Source: JBCCMA01 sp039026595 (GTDB lineage Bacteria; Pseudomonadota; Gammaproteobacteria; Steroidobacterales; JBCCMA01). From it: a stretch of 24,174 nt of DNA. Position 1 is the first letter of the stretch. Each line of letters opens with the position of its first letter. The stretch lies in NCBI GenBank assembly GCA_039026595.1, contig JBCCMA010000033.1, forward strand, positions 1 through 24,174. Direction: 5' to 3'. Of this stretch, positions 14,251-21,834 are shown in pieces. The translations under genes were made by a program, and so were the position numbers. Under the pieces are notes generated by a model that had not been told where the DNA came from, did not search any database, and was given only the letters and a program-made list of their open reading frames with translations.

Positions 14251-15645
14251 ATGAGCACAAGAACAGAAAAAGACACCATGGGCACAGTCGAGGTACCGGC
14301 CGACCGTTACTGGGGCGCGCAGACCCAGCGCAGCATCATGAACTTCCCGATCGGGCCGCAGGGCTCGATGCCCATCGAAGTGGTCCGCGCGTTCGGGGTT
14401 CTCAAAAAGGCGGCGGCGCTGACCAACGCGGATCTTGGCGTGTTGGACCAAGCGAAGGCCGACCTGATTGTCCGCGCATGCGACGAGATCATTGCCGGTG
14501 AGCTGGACGACCACTTCCCGCTGGTGGTGTGGCAGACCGGTTCGGGCACCCAATCGAACATGAACAGCAACGAAGTCATCGCCAACCGCTGCCACGTGCT
14601 GGACGGCCACGCGCTCGGCGACGGCGAGCGGCGCATCCACCCCAACGACGATGTGAACAAGTCGCAGTCATCGAACGACACGTTCCCAACGGCCATGCAC
14701 ATTGCGGCGTATACGGCGCTGGTCGAACACACCGTGCCGCGGGTCCAGCGACTACGCGATACGCTGGCTGCAAAAGCCAGTGCGATGGCCGACGTGGTCA
14801 AGATCGGGCGCACACACTGGATGGACGCCACACCGCTGACGCTGGGTCAGGAGTTCTCGGGCTACGTGGCGCAGCTGGATCACGGACTCAAAGCGGTGGC
14901 CAACTCGCTGGCGCATTTGTCCGAACTGGCTTTGGGCGGCACAGCCGTTGGCACCGGCCTGAACACGCCGCCGGGCTATGCCGACAACGTGGCCAAACGC
15001 ATCGCTGACATCTCCGGTCATCCGTTCGTCTCGGCGACCAACAAGTTCGAGGCGCTCGCGGCCCACGACGCCATCGTCGAGAGCCACGGCGCGCTGAAAC
15101 AGCTCGCCGTCAGTCTGACCAAGATCGCGAACGATATCCGCCTGATGGCGTCCGGCCCGCGCTCGGGGATAGGTGAACTGACGATTCCGGCCAACGAACC
15201 GGGCTCTTCGATCATGCCGGGCAAAGTCAACCCCACTCAGGTGGAAGCGCTGACGATGGTCTGCGCGCAGGTGCTCGGAAACGACACAACCATTTCGGTT
15301 GCCGGCGCGAGCGGCCACTTTGAGCTGAATGTCCACAAGCCGGTCATGATCCATGCGTTGCTGCAGTCGGCGGTGCTGCTGGGCGACGCGTGTCAGGCGT
15401 TCAACGACCAGTGCGCGGTCGGCATTGAGCCCAACCACAACCGAATCGATGAACACCTGCGCAATTCACTGATGCTGGTCACCGCGCTGAATACACACAT
15501 CGGCTACGACAACGCGGCCCGCATCGCGAAGAAAGCGCACGCCGAAAACACGACGCTGAAAGAAGCGGCCCTCGCGCTCGATCTGCTGACCGAGACGCAG
15601 TTTGATGAGTGGGTGGTGCCCGCCGCAATGATCGGCGGCGGCTAG
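14251..15645 (+). CDS. fumC: Class II fumarate hydratase
   Basis: A 464-residue class II fumarase, the iron-free enzyme that interconverts fumarate and L-malate in the TCA cycle. The start has GGAG 6 bases upstream. Family hallmarks are clear: TEKDTMGTVEVPADRYWGAQT at the N terminus, QTGSGTQSNMNSNEVIANR (about 95-113), NDDVNKSQSSNDTFPTAMH (about 132-150), GRTHWMDATPLTLGQEFSGY (about 188-207) and the superfamily signature GSSIMPGKVNPTQ (about 318-330). The length is normal for FumC. Its stop overlaps that of the convergent methyltransferase by 4 bases (CTAG). Being iron-free and oxidant-resistant, FumC commonly replaces iron-sulfur fumarases when iron is short. In P. aeruginosa a Fur-regulated operon links fumC with a superoxide dismutase, a pairing echoed here by the nearby sodN. 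Confidence 0.97.
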   Translation: MSTRTEKDTMGTVEVPADRYWGAQTQRSIMNFPIGPQGSMPIEVVRAFGVLKKAAALTNADLGVLDQAKADLIVRACDEIIAGELDDHFPLVVWQTGSGTQSNMNSNEVIANRCHVLDGHALGDGERRIHPNDDVNKSQSSNDTFPTAMHIAAYTALVEHTVPRVQRLRDTLAAKASAMADVVKIGRTHWMDATPLTLGQEFSGYVAQLDHGLKAVANSLAHLSELALGGTAVGTGLNTPPGYADNVAKRIADISGHPFVSATNKFEALAAHDAIVESHGALKQLAVSLTKIANDIRLMASGPRSGIGELTIPANEPGSSIMPGKVNPTQVEALTMVCAQVLGNDTTISVAGASGHFELNVHKPVMIHALLQSAVLLGDACQAFNDQCAVGIEPNHNRIDEHLRNSLMLVTALNTHIGYDNAARIAKKAHAENTTLKEAALALDLLTETQFDEWVVPAAMIGGG

Positions 15646-16484
15646 CGTGCGGTGAGCACGTTGATGCGGTAGCCGTCGACGCGCTTGCGCATCATGTTCG
15701 GGAAAAGACGGATCATCGTGCGCATGGCGAACGGCAGTGTGGCGATGACCTCGTCACCGGCATCGGCAAAGGTCTGCGATTCGGTCAGCGCCATGCCCCT
15801 GGCCCACTCGGTGATCACCGCAGGATCGTCGCACTTCCAGCGGAAGTAACTGGCCTGCGTCAGATGCTTCATCGCATCGTGTTTGTCCTGCGTGTCCACC
15901 ATTTGGGCATTGGTGGTGTCGAGAATAAACGTCGCGGGCCGGAAGCGTTCGACCAGACCGGTTATCGCACGCCGTACGTCATCCTCGTCCACATAGATCA
16001 AAACCGCCTCGCTGATGAAGAGGTACGGTCCGGGTGACGCTGCCACTTGATCATGCCAATCCGTATCGAGGGCTGACGCGGCAATCATCTCGCACCGAGG
16101 AGCGTCCTCGATAAACTCACGGCGCAGCGCCATCGCGTCGGGCAGATCCAGATCAAACCAGCGCACCGAACCGTTGTCGACGCGATCAAACCGCGTGTTC
16201 AGGCCACAACCGAGTTCCACAACCGTGCCGGACGGGTGCGCCGTCAGCCAGGTCTTCACCAACCGGTCGTACATGATGGTGCGAATGCACGCACCGCGAA
16301 GACTCGGCGCCTTGTCCCACTTCGCAAAGTCGTAATCGAGTCGATCAACTATTTTGGCTGCCAGCGGGTCGTGCAGCAGCGGTTGGCTCGACCTGCTCTC
16401 AAGCGCCCGACCGTACAGCGGGATCAACAACGTTTCCTGTACCGGCCCGAGTTGCACGTCAACGTGTGGGGCCGACAGGCTCAT
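15642..16484 (-). CDS. Class I SAM-dependent methyltransferase, PPM1/TcmP-like (COG3315)
   Basis: A 280-residue O-methyltransferase of the leucine-carboxyl-methyltransferase-like family that includes TcmP. Near the N terminus is VQETLLIPLYGRALESRS and then LHDPLAAKIVDRLDYDF, a typical opening of this family. The SAM motif is GTVVELGCGLNTRFDRV (about residues 87-103), followed by RWFDLDLPDAMALRREF and, at motif IV, PYLFISEAVLIYVDEDDV. ATG at 16484 is preferred; a TTG two codons upstream is possible. It lies 2 bases after the stop of the unrecognised upstream gene, so the two are one operon. The substrate is unknown: such enzymes methylate carboxyl or hydroxyl groups of small molecules. It converges with fumC with overlapping stop codons and no terminator between. 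Confidence 0.88.
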   Translation of the reverse strand: MSLSAPHVDVQLGPVQETLLIPLYGRALESRSSQPLLHDPLAAKIVDRLDYDFAKWDKAPSLRGACIRTIMYDRLVKTWLTAHPSGTVVELGCGLNTRFDRVDNGSVRWFDLDLPDAMALRREFIEDAPRCEMIAASALDTDWHDQVAASPGPYLFISEAVLIYVDEDDVRRAITGLVERFRPATFILDTTNAQMVDTQDKHDAMKHLTQASYFRWKCDDPAVITEWARGMALTESQTFADAGDEVIATLPFAMRTMIRLFPNMMRKRVDGYRINVLTAR

Positions 16485-16486
16485 GA

Positions 16487-16975
16487 TCAATGCACCCGAG
16501 TAGATGCGTACTCGTGCAGATGAACGACGTTGTCAGGAATTCGGCTGGGCATCTGGCGGCGTGCGCGTTGCTCAAGGCGCGCCAGACTATCGGCTACGAT
16601 TTCCATGTCGTACATCGCCAGTTTGACGGCGCCCGTCTGGACGACCGAACCCATCGCCTCTTCGTAGCCGGGCAGATTGTCCTGTTGCAAATGACGTAAT
16701 GCCGACACAAACAGTCGCTCAAACCACGCCATGCAGGGGCACCGCGGGTGGTGCAGGTCAATCTCGATCGCGCGCATGGTGGTGATCAATTGGGCCAATC
16801 GGCACAACGCGGCGTTCATGGAGGCGAGGTGCGCCCGGGAGTACACCCGTTCGAGCTCGCCGACCGCGTCGTCGCCGCTCTCCAGCGCGATCAGGTGGGA
16901 TCGCAGCCCCCACAGAACAACGTCAATGGGATCTTCGCCGCTTCGGGGTACGGGGCCCTCGGACATGTCGGTCAA
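16487..16975 (-). CDS. Hypothetical protein, not recognised
   Basis: About 162 residues, not assigned to a family. The TTG at 16975 is preferred because AAGGAG lies 7 bases upstream; the ATG at 16966 is three codons later but 13-16 bases from that site. The protein is predicted soluble, largely helical, with no signal peptide. Visible features are VVLWGLRSHLIALESGDDAV near the N terminus, IEIDLHHPRCPCMAWFERLF (a His-His and Cys-x-Cys cluster that could bind a metal) and a basic C-terminal part (RLEQRARRQMPSR). It is the first gene of a two-gene unit with the COG3315 methyltransferase, and a Fur-like box lies about 85 bases upstream. A link to metal status is therefore possible but unproven. 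Confidence 0.7.
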   Translation of the reverse strand: MTDMSEGPVPRSGEDPIDVVLWGLRSHLIALESGDDAVGELERVYSRAHLASMNAALCRLAQLITTMRAIEIDLHHPRCPCMAWFERLFVSALRHLQQDNLPGYEEAMGSVVQTGAVKLAMYDMEIVADSLARLEQRARRQMPSRIPDNVVHLHEYASTRVH

Positions 16976-17056
16976 TGGACCTCTCCTTGCGTGTCGCGGA
17001 GTTGCCGGGCTGGCAACCACGGACGCAGAGTAGATCGTAACGAAATGTAATGCAAA

Positions 17057-17071
17057 TACGAATCATTCTTA
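17057..17071. promoter_or_regulatory. Fur-box-like palindrome between sodN and the divergent methyltransferase operon
   Basis: TACGAAT-C-ATTCTTA matches 11 of 14 positions of the 7-1-7 Fur palindrome TGAGAAT-n-ATTCTCA. It lies in an AT-rich patch (17036-17095) of the intergenic region. It is about 49 bases upstream of the sodN -35 element, so it may serve the minus-strand operon as much as sodN. It is weaker than the boxes at 12959 and 20713. Confidence 0.5.
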
Positions 17072-17119
17072 CTTCAATTAGTGCTTTGCGCCGCGCGGTG
17101 ACAGCGCTGGCCATTTGGC

Positions 17120-17147
17120 TTGCCAACCCCTACCACCAACCTATAAT
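17120..17147 (+). promoter_or_regulatory. Sigma-70 promoter of sodN
   Basis: TTGCCA (17120-17125, 5 of 6 to consensus) and a perfect TATAAT (17142-17147) are separated by 16 bases. The predicted transcription start is near 17154, giving a leader of about 64 bases before the sodN ATG. Confidence 0.75.
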
Positions 17148-17217
17148 CGAGGGCGCCGGGGCGGCACGCTATCCGCCGCGTATCCACTCAATTGATTGAA
17201 ACCGCAAGGAATTCTTC

Positions 17218-17712
17218 ATGCTTTACACCATCGCGAAAAGGCTGGACCAACGTGGTCTGATCGGCAAGGCGCAGGCACACTGCGATATTCCGTGCGGTAT
17301 TTACGATCCCCAACCTGCTCTGATCGCTGCGCTGTCCGTCGTTCGCCTGATGGACATCATGCACGAGGGCGCGGGCGGCGATGACGCCGTCGGCACCGCC
17401 AACCTTCTGGCCCGCAATGCGTTGCGCAAGGAAGAGGAAGCCGAAAAGGTGAAGCACGAAGTGCGCGTCATCTGGGGCGACTACTTTAAAGGACCGCTGC
17501 TGGAGAAGTTCCCGCACATCCACACGCTGGCGCATTCCATCATGCTGAAGGCCAGCGCCTGCAAGCAGGAAGTGCACCGGGAAGACGGCGAAGCCCTCGT
17601 CGAGCTCGTCAATCAGTTCGCGGAAGCGTTCTGGGAGAGCAAAGGCAAGACAAGCTCACGCCACACTGCGCCGTACGCACCTGGTCTGCCGGTGGTCTAC
17701 CCCAACCTCTGA
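17218..17712 (+). CDS. sodN: Nickel superoxide dismutase
   Basis: A 164-residue Ni-containing superoxide dismutase, converting superoxide to oxygen and hydrogen peroxide. After a 20-residue propeptide comes the diagnostic nickel hook HCDIPCGIYDP (His21, Cys22, Cys26; His1, Cys2 and Cys6 of the mature enzyme), so proteolytic removal of residues 1-20 is needed for activity. The rest is the four-helix-bundle domain, with LMDIMHEG, HEVRVIWGDYFKGPLLEKFP and the Lys/Asp-rich contacts typical of the proteobacterial and cyanobacterial form. The start has AAGGA 7 bases upstream. It is followed 6 bases later by the maturation protease gene. Using Ni instead of Fe spares iron, in keeping with the neighbouring iron-uptake genes and the Fur-like box upstream. 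Confidence 0.97.
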   Translation: MLYTIAKRLDQRGLIGKAQAHCDIPCGIYDPQPALIAALSVVRLMDIMHEGAGGDDAVGTANLLARNALRKEEEAEKVKHEVRVIWGDYFKGPLLEKFPHIHTLAHSIMLKASACKQEVHREDGEALVELVNQFAEAFWESKGKTSSRHTAPYAPGLPVVYPNL

Positions 17713-17718
17713 CGCCCC

Positions 17719-18030
17719 ATGCTCGGCTGGAAAATTATCAAGGTATGCGGCGACAGCATGTCGCCGCACCTGCCCGACCAGAGTTACGCCCTTTTCCGAC
17801 GCTCCCGACATTTGCGCGTTGGCGACATTGTTCTGGTGCACCACCATCGATTCGGGCCCATCGTCAAACGCGTGCTCGTCGTCCACGATGATTGCGTGGA
17901 ACTGGAAGGGACCTCACCGCAGTCGACGTCGACCGCGGATCTCGGCCGCGTGGCCAGACACCGGGTACACGGCCGGCTCGTAAAACACGTGGTGCCGCCC
18001 TCCGCTCGCGACCGTCAACTCGAGTCCTGA
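17719..18030 (+). CDS. sodX: Nickel-type superoxide dismutase maturation protease
   Basis: A 103-residue S24/S26-type serine peptidase that should remove the SodN propeptide to expose His1. The catalytic Ser/Lys pair of the signal-peptidase fold is visible: VCGDSMSPHLPD (Ser13) and GPIVKRVL (Lys50), with the VGDIVLV strand between. Unlike LepB it has no membrane segment, as expected for SodX. It follows sodN by 6 bases. No ribosome site is visible, so translational coupling is likely. Its 3' end overlaps the convergent ABC permease gene by 16 bases. Confidence 0.92.
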   Translation: MLGWKIIKVCGDSMSPHLPDQSYALFRRSRHLRVGDIVLVHHHRFGPIVKRVLVVHDDCVELEGTSPQSTSTADLGRVARHRVHGRLVKHVVPPSARDRQLES

Positions 18031-19709
18031 GCCGCCCGCGCTGCGAAGCGCTGCCACCCGAGAAGTAACGCCGGGATCAGCCCGGTAATCGCCATGGCTA
18101 ACGCGGCTGTGGAGGCCTCCGCAATGCGTTCGTCAGACGCCAACCGATACGCGCGCGTGGCCAGCGTTTCAAAATTGAATGGCCGCAGTACGAGCGTTGC
18201 GGGCAGCTCCTTGACCACATCCACGAACACCAGAAGAAACGCGGTGGCGATGGCAGGTGTCATCAGCGGCACATGCACGCGGCGAAACAGCGCGCGGGAT
18301 CCCTGCCCAAGACTGCGCCCGGCCGCGTCAAAGTTCGGGTGAATCTGGGCCATGGCGCTGTCACAGCTTTGGTATGCGACGGTCAGAAAGCGCACGAAAT
18401 ACGCGATCACCAATGCGGCCACCGACCCGGTCAACAACAGCCCCGGCGGCGGTGACATCACGCCTGCAAGCCCGCCGGCCAGACTGCGATCCAGCGCTGT
18501 GAGCGGTCCGAGAAACCCCACGGCCAGTACCAGCCCCGGTACCGCGTAGCCCAGCGTCGCAAGCTGCACCGGCAGTGCAATGGCAAGAGACGGGCGACCG
18601 CCGCCGGTCGCGCGTCGCTGCAAAACCGTCAGCGCAAGCGCACCGATCACCGTGAAGACGGCGGCGAGGCTGGCGACCTTTACGGTGCCCAGTACGAAGC
18701 GCGAAAAGGAACGGCCGAGCATCGGATCACCGACCTCAAGCCCGTACTTTGTAAACAACACCATTGGAATCACGAAACCGAAAAGCACCGGTACCGCACA
18801 CGCCAGCGTCATCCACCACGCCCGCAGACCGCTCACAGGCCGACGCGCGCGGGTCGATTGGCGGGACACGGGATTGGCATGCTGACCGCGCCGGCTCAAA
18901 CGCTCGAACACAACCAGCGTCAGGACCACAACAAATAACCACGCGGCGAGCTGCAGCGCGGCCGTCTGGTCGCCCTGCGCGAACCAGGTTCTGAAGATGC
19001 CGTTGGTCAGCGTGGGCACGCCGTAAAAGTCGACCACGCCAAAGTCCGCCGCGGTCTCCATCAACGCCAGCACCAGACCGCCGAGAATCGCCGGCCGCGC
19101 GTGCGGCAGACTAACGCGCCACCATGCCCGTAGTGGCCTCGCACCCAGCGCGCGGGCCGCCTCGCCCAGCGTTCGGGACTGACTGCGAAACGCCGTGTAT
19201 GCAAACAGGAACACATACGGGTAAAGCGTAAAGATCAAAACAAACGCCGCGCCGCCCATCGAACGCATCGGGGGCAACGGAACCTGCGCGCCGCCAATGA
19301 CGCGCAGCCACTGCGCAAAGGTCCCGTCGAATGCCAGCAGGTCGGCGTAGGCGTACGCCACAACGTAGGCCGGCGCGGCGATTGGCAGTAACAGGCACCA
19401 CGCCAGAACGCGGCGACCCGGAAATTCACGGGTGGCCGTCCACCACGCGGTGGACACACCGACAAGCAGCACACCGGCGGCCACCAGCCCGATCAGGAGC
19501 ACGGTGTTGACGACATACTCCAGAAGAAGCTCGGCGCGCAGATGCGCCCACGTGTCGGACGCAGGCTGCCACCACGACAGCAGAATGTTCAGCACCGGGA
19601 GCGCCGTCGGGATCGCCAACAGCACGATCCACGCCAGCGCGCGGCGATCGCGGATCGAATCAAAATGGGCTGACGGTCTGCGCATACGCGCGTAGTCTAG
19701 ACGACGCAT
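18015..19709 (-). CDS. fbpB: Fe(III) ABC transporter permease (fused two-module)
   Basis: A 564-residue inner-membrane permease made of two fused binding-protein-dependent transport modules, the normal form of FbpB/SfuB iron permeases. About twelve hydrophobic segments are visible. Each half has an EAA-type cytoplasmic loop that contacts the ATPase: EAARALGARPLRAWWRVSLP in the first half and AGRSLGQGSRALFRRVHVPL in the second. The second half also shows FVDVVKELPATLVLRPFNFETLA, typical of iron and thiamine-type permeases. The start at 19709 overlaps the divergent ATPase start (shared CATG); an ATG at 19685 would leave 22 bases between them. It lies on the strand opposite the ATPase and binding-protein genes, unlike the usual fbpABC operon. 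Confidence 0.92.
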   Translation of the reverse strand: MRRLDYARMRRPSAHFDSIRDRRALAWIVLLAIPTALPVLNILLSWWQPASDTWAHLRAELLLEYVVNTVLLIGLVAAGVLLVGVSTAWWTATREFPGRRVLAWCLLLPIAAPAYVVAYAYADLLAFDGTFAQWLRVIGGAQVPLPPMRSMGGAAFVLIFTLYPYVFLFAYTAFRSQSRTLGEAARALGARPLRAWWRVSLPHARPAILGGLVLALMETAADFGVVDFYGVPTLTNGIFRTWFAQGDQTAALQLAAWLFVVVLTLVVFERLSRRGQHANPVSRQSTRARRPVSGLRAWWMTLACAVPVLFGFVIPMVLFTKYGLEVGDPMLGRSFSRFVLGTVKVASLAAVFTVIGALALTVLQRRATGGGRPSLAIALPVQLATLGYAVPGLVLAVGFLGPLTALDRSLAGGLAGVMSPPPGLLLTGSVAALVIAYFVRFLTVAYQSCDSAMAQIHPNFDAAGRSLGQGSRALFRRVHVPLMTPAIATAFLLVFVDVVKELPATLVLRPFNFETLATRAYRLASDERIAEASTAALAMAITGLIPALLLGWQRFAARAAQDSS

Positions 19710-20721
19710 GCTTCAAATCCGCAACCTCTCCCACCGCTACGGCGCGCAGGCGGTCCTCGATAGTGTGGACCTCGACGTCGCCGCTGGCGAGATCGTGTGT
19801 CTGCTCGGCGCCTCCGGCAGCGGCAAAAGCACGTTGCTGCGCATTGTCGCGGGGCTTGAGGTGCTCCAGGAGGGGTCGCTGCGATTCAACGACGAAGCAC
19901 TCGGTCCCGGCATGCCAACGGAACAGCGACGGTTCGGGCTGGTATTTCAGGATCACGTGCTGTTCCCCCATTTGTCCGTCGGGGACAACGTGGGGTTTGG
20001 TCTTGCCGATGTCGGCACCACCGAGCGCCGACACGCCGTGCATGACGAACTGGCCGCCGTCGGGCTCGCGCACCTTGAATCACGTTTCCCGCACACGCTC
20101 TCCGGCGGCCAGCAGCAACGCGTCGCGCTGGCCCGCGCGCTGGCGGCGCGGCCACGGCTGCTCCTGATGGACGAGCCCTTCGCCAGCGTCGACTCGACAC
20201 TGCGCCGCGCGCTGCGCGAAGACGCGCGACGCGTACTGCGTGAGCGGAATGTACCGGCGGTTGTCGTGACACACGATGCCCGCGAGGCGATGGAACTCGC
20301 CGATCAGATTGCGGTGATCGACGCCGGTCGTCTCGTCCAGTGCGACACGCCCGATCAGGTCTGGCGGGCGCCGGCAAACCGATTTGTGGCCGAACTGTTT
20401 TTCGACACCGACGCATTTAGCGCGACCGGTGAGAACGGCACGCTGCACAGCGCCTTCGGTCCGTTGCCCGCATCAAAGCCTGTCAAAAACGGCCGTTACG
20501 CTGTCATTGCACAACCTGCCGCGATTTATGTGGAAGCGGCAGACACCTCGCCGTTACGCGTAGCGGACCGGCGTTTTCTGGGCGACCGTGTGCTGCTTCT
20601 GATCGCCGCAGAGGACCAGCGTCTCCGAGCACTGGCGCCGGCCGACAGCCCGCTCAACGTCGGTGACGCGGTGAACGTGCGTTTTGAGGCCGCCGGCCTG
20701 TTCCACTATAATCAAGAATAA
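19708..20721 (+). CDS. fbpC: Fe(III) ABC transporter ATP-binding protein
   Basis: A 337-residue ABC ATPase energising the iron importer. Walker A is GASGSGKST (residues 34-42), the Q-loop is VFQDHVLFPHLSV, the signature is TLSGGQQQR, Walker B is LLLMDEPFASVD and the switch is VVVTHD. After about residue 230 there is a TOBE-like regulatory domain (AQPAAIYVEAAD, RFLGDRVLLLIA). The order and length fit FbpC/PotA-type ATPases. It begins at the CATG shared with the divergent permease and has no visible ribosome site. Its last codons contain the promoter and the Fur box of the binding-protein gene. Confidence 0.93.
   Translation: MLQIRNLSHRYGAQAVLDSVDLDVAAGEIVCLLGASGSGKSTLLRIVAGLEVLQEGSLRFNDEALGPGMPTEQRRFGLVFQDHVLFPHLSVGDNVGFGLADVGTTERRHAVHDELAAVGLAHLESRFPHTLSGGQQQRVALARALAARPRLLLMDEPFASVDSTLRRALREDARRVLRERNVPAVVVTHDAREAMELADQIAVIDAGRLVQCDTPDQVWRAPANRFVAELFFDTDAFSATGENGTLHSAFGPLPASKPVKNGRYAVIAQPAAIYVEAADTSPLRVADRRFLGDRVLLLIAAEDQRLRALAPADSPLNVGDAVNVRFEAAGLFHYNQE
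20684..20712 (+). promoter_or_regulatory. Sigma-70 promoter of the Fe(III)-binding protein gene, inside the 3' end of fbpC
   Basis: TTGAGG (20684-20689) and a perfect TATAAT (20707-20712) are separated by exactly 17 bases. The start site would be near 20719, at the fbpC stop codon and in the middle of the Fur palindrome. Confidence 0.8.
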
Positions 20722-20727
20722 TTCTCA
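20713..20727. promoter_or_regulatory. Fur box over the transcription start of the Fe(III)-binding protein gene
   Basis: CAAGAAT-A-ATTCTCA matches 12 of 14 positions of the 7-1-7 Fur palindrome TGAGAAT-n-ATTCTCA, with a perfect right arm. It lies directly after the -10 element, the expected place for iron-dependent repression. Confidence 0.8.
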
Positions 20728-20780
20728 TTTAGCGCTTGAGACGGATCCTGAAGGGCTCGGGCGCGCCAAAAGGGTTCGCG

Positions 20781-21827
20781 TTGCCACACAGATTCTTCCA
20801 GCCGCGGTCGCGGTCAGGGCTCGCCCTGTGTCTTTTTCTCGGTCTCTGCGTCCACCCGTGGTCAAGCCACGCGGCGGACAACGGCGTCGTCAACGTCTAT
20901 TCCGCTCGTCATTACGATACGGACTTTGCGCTCTACGATGCCTTCACCGAGAAGACCGGGATCACCGTTAACCTGATTGAGGGCGGCAGCGATGCGTTGA
21001 TCCAGCGCATCGTCAATGAAGGGAAATACACACCAGCTGATCTGCTGATTACCGTCGATGCGGGCCGGCTCTGGCGGGCGCGCGAGAAAGGTATTTTCCA
21101 GCCGGTGACCTCAGATGTGCTCTCAAGTCGCGTGCCCGAGCATCTGCGCGACGCCGACCGCGAGTGGTTTGGCCTGTCAAAACGCGCGCGCATTATCGTC
21201 ACCAGCGCGAAGAGACCGCCCGCCTTTGCACCCACGCGCTACGAAGACCTCGCTGATCCGCGGCTGCGGGACACCATTTGCATGCGCAGCTCATCGAACA
21301 TATACAACATCTCGTTGATGGCCTCGCTGGTGGAATCGCTCGGCGAAGAGAAGGCCGAGAAATGGGCCGAGGGCGTGGTCGCCAACTTCAAGCGTCGCCC
21401 CCAGGGCAACGACACCAGCAACGTGCGCGCGGTGGCGGCCGGCGAGTGTTCGATCACGCTGACCAACACGTACTATCTCGGACGCTGGCTGGGCGAGGGC
21501 GCAGACCGCCGCGTCATTGATGGGCTCAACATCATCTTTCCCAATCAGGGTGACGATGACCGCGGTGCGCATGTGAATGTGAGCGGCGCGGGGGTCACCA
21601 AACACGCCCCGAACCGGGACAACGCTGTGCGGTTCCTCGAGTACCTGACCAGCGCCTCCGCGCAGGCGATTTTCGCAGAGGGCAACAACGAGTACGCGGT
21701 GTCCGGTGACACCACCGGTGCCATCGCGAAGCTGGGTGCGTTCAAAGAAGATCGCGTCAGTGCGACAGCGCTTGGCGTCCGTCAGCAAACCGCCGTACGG
21801 GTTTTTGACCGGGCGGGCTGGCGGTGA
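20781..21827 (+). CDS. fbpA: Fe(III) ABC transporter substrate-binding protein (FutA/IdiA-like)
   Basis: The periplasmic ferric-iron-binding protein of the importer, 348 residues from the TTG at 20781. That start is chosen because AAGGG lies 7 bases upstream and it gives a normal signal peptide (LALCLFLGLCVHPWSSHA); a TTG at 20736 lacks a ribosome site. The mature part opens with VNVYSARHYDTD, followed by PADLLITVDAGRLWRA and EWFGLSKRARIIV, close to cyanobacterial FutA. The four iron-ligating tyrosines of that family are present: Tyr45 in RHYD, Tyr175 in SNIYNIS, and Tyr231-Tyr232 in TNTYYLG. Their spacing (130, 56, 1) is as I recall for FutA. It has its own promoter and Fur box, so it can be made in excess over the ATPase. 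Confidence 0.94.
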   Translation: MPHRFFQPRSRSGLALCLFLGLCVHPWSSHAADNGVVNVYSARHYDTDFALYDAFTEKTGITVNLIEGGSDALIQRIVNEGKYTPADLLITVDAGRLWRAREKGIFQPVTSDVLSSRVPEHLRDADREWFGLSKRARIIVTSAKRPPAFAPTRYEDLADPRLRDTICMRSSSNIYNISLMASLVESLGEEKAEKWAEGVVANFKRRPQGNDTSNVRAVAAGECSITLTNTYYLGRWLGEGADRRVIDGLNIIFPNQGDDDRGAHVNVSGAGVTKHAPNRDNAVRFLEYLTSASAQAIFAEGNNEYAVSGDTTGAIAKLGAFKEDRVSATALGVRQQTAVRVFDRAGWR

Positions 21828-21834
21828 CGCGGAC

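Noticed and set aside
14752..15456. A 234-codon minus-strand frame
   Set aside because: It is a shadow of fumC, whose coding frame is unambiguous.
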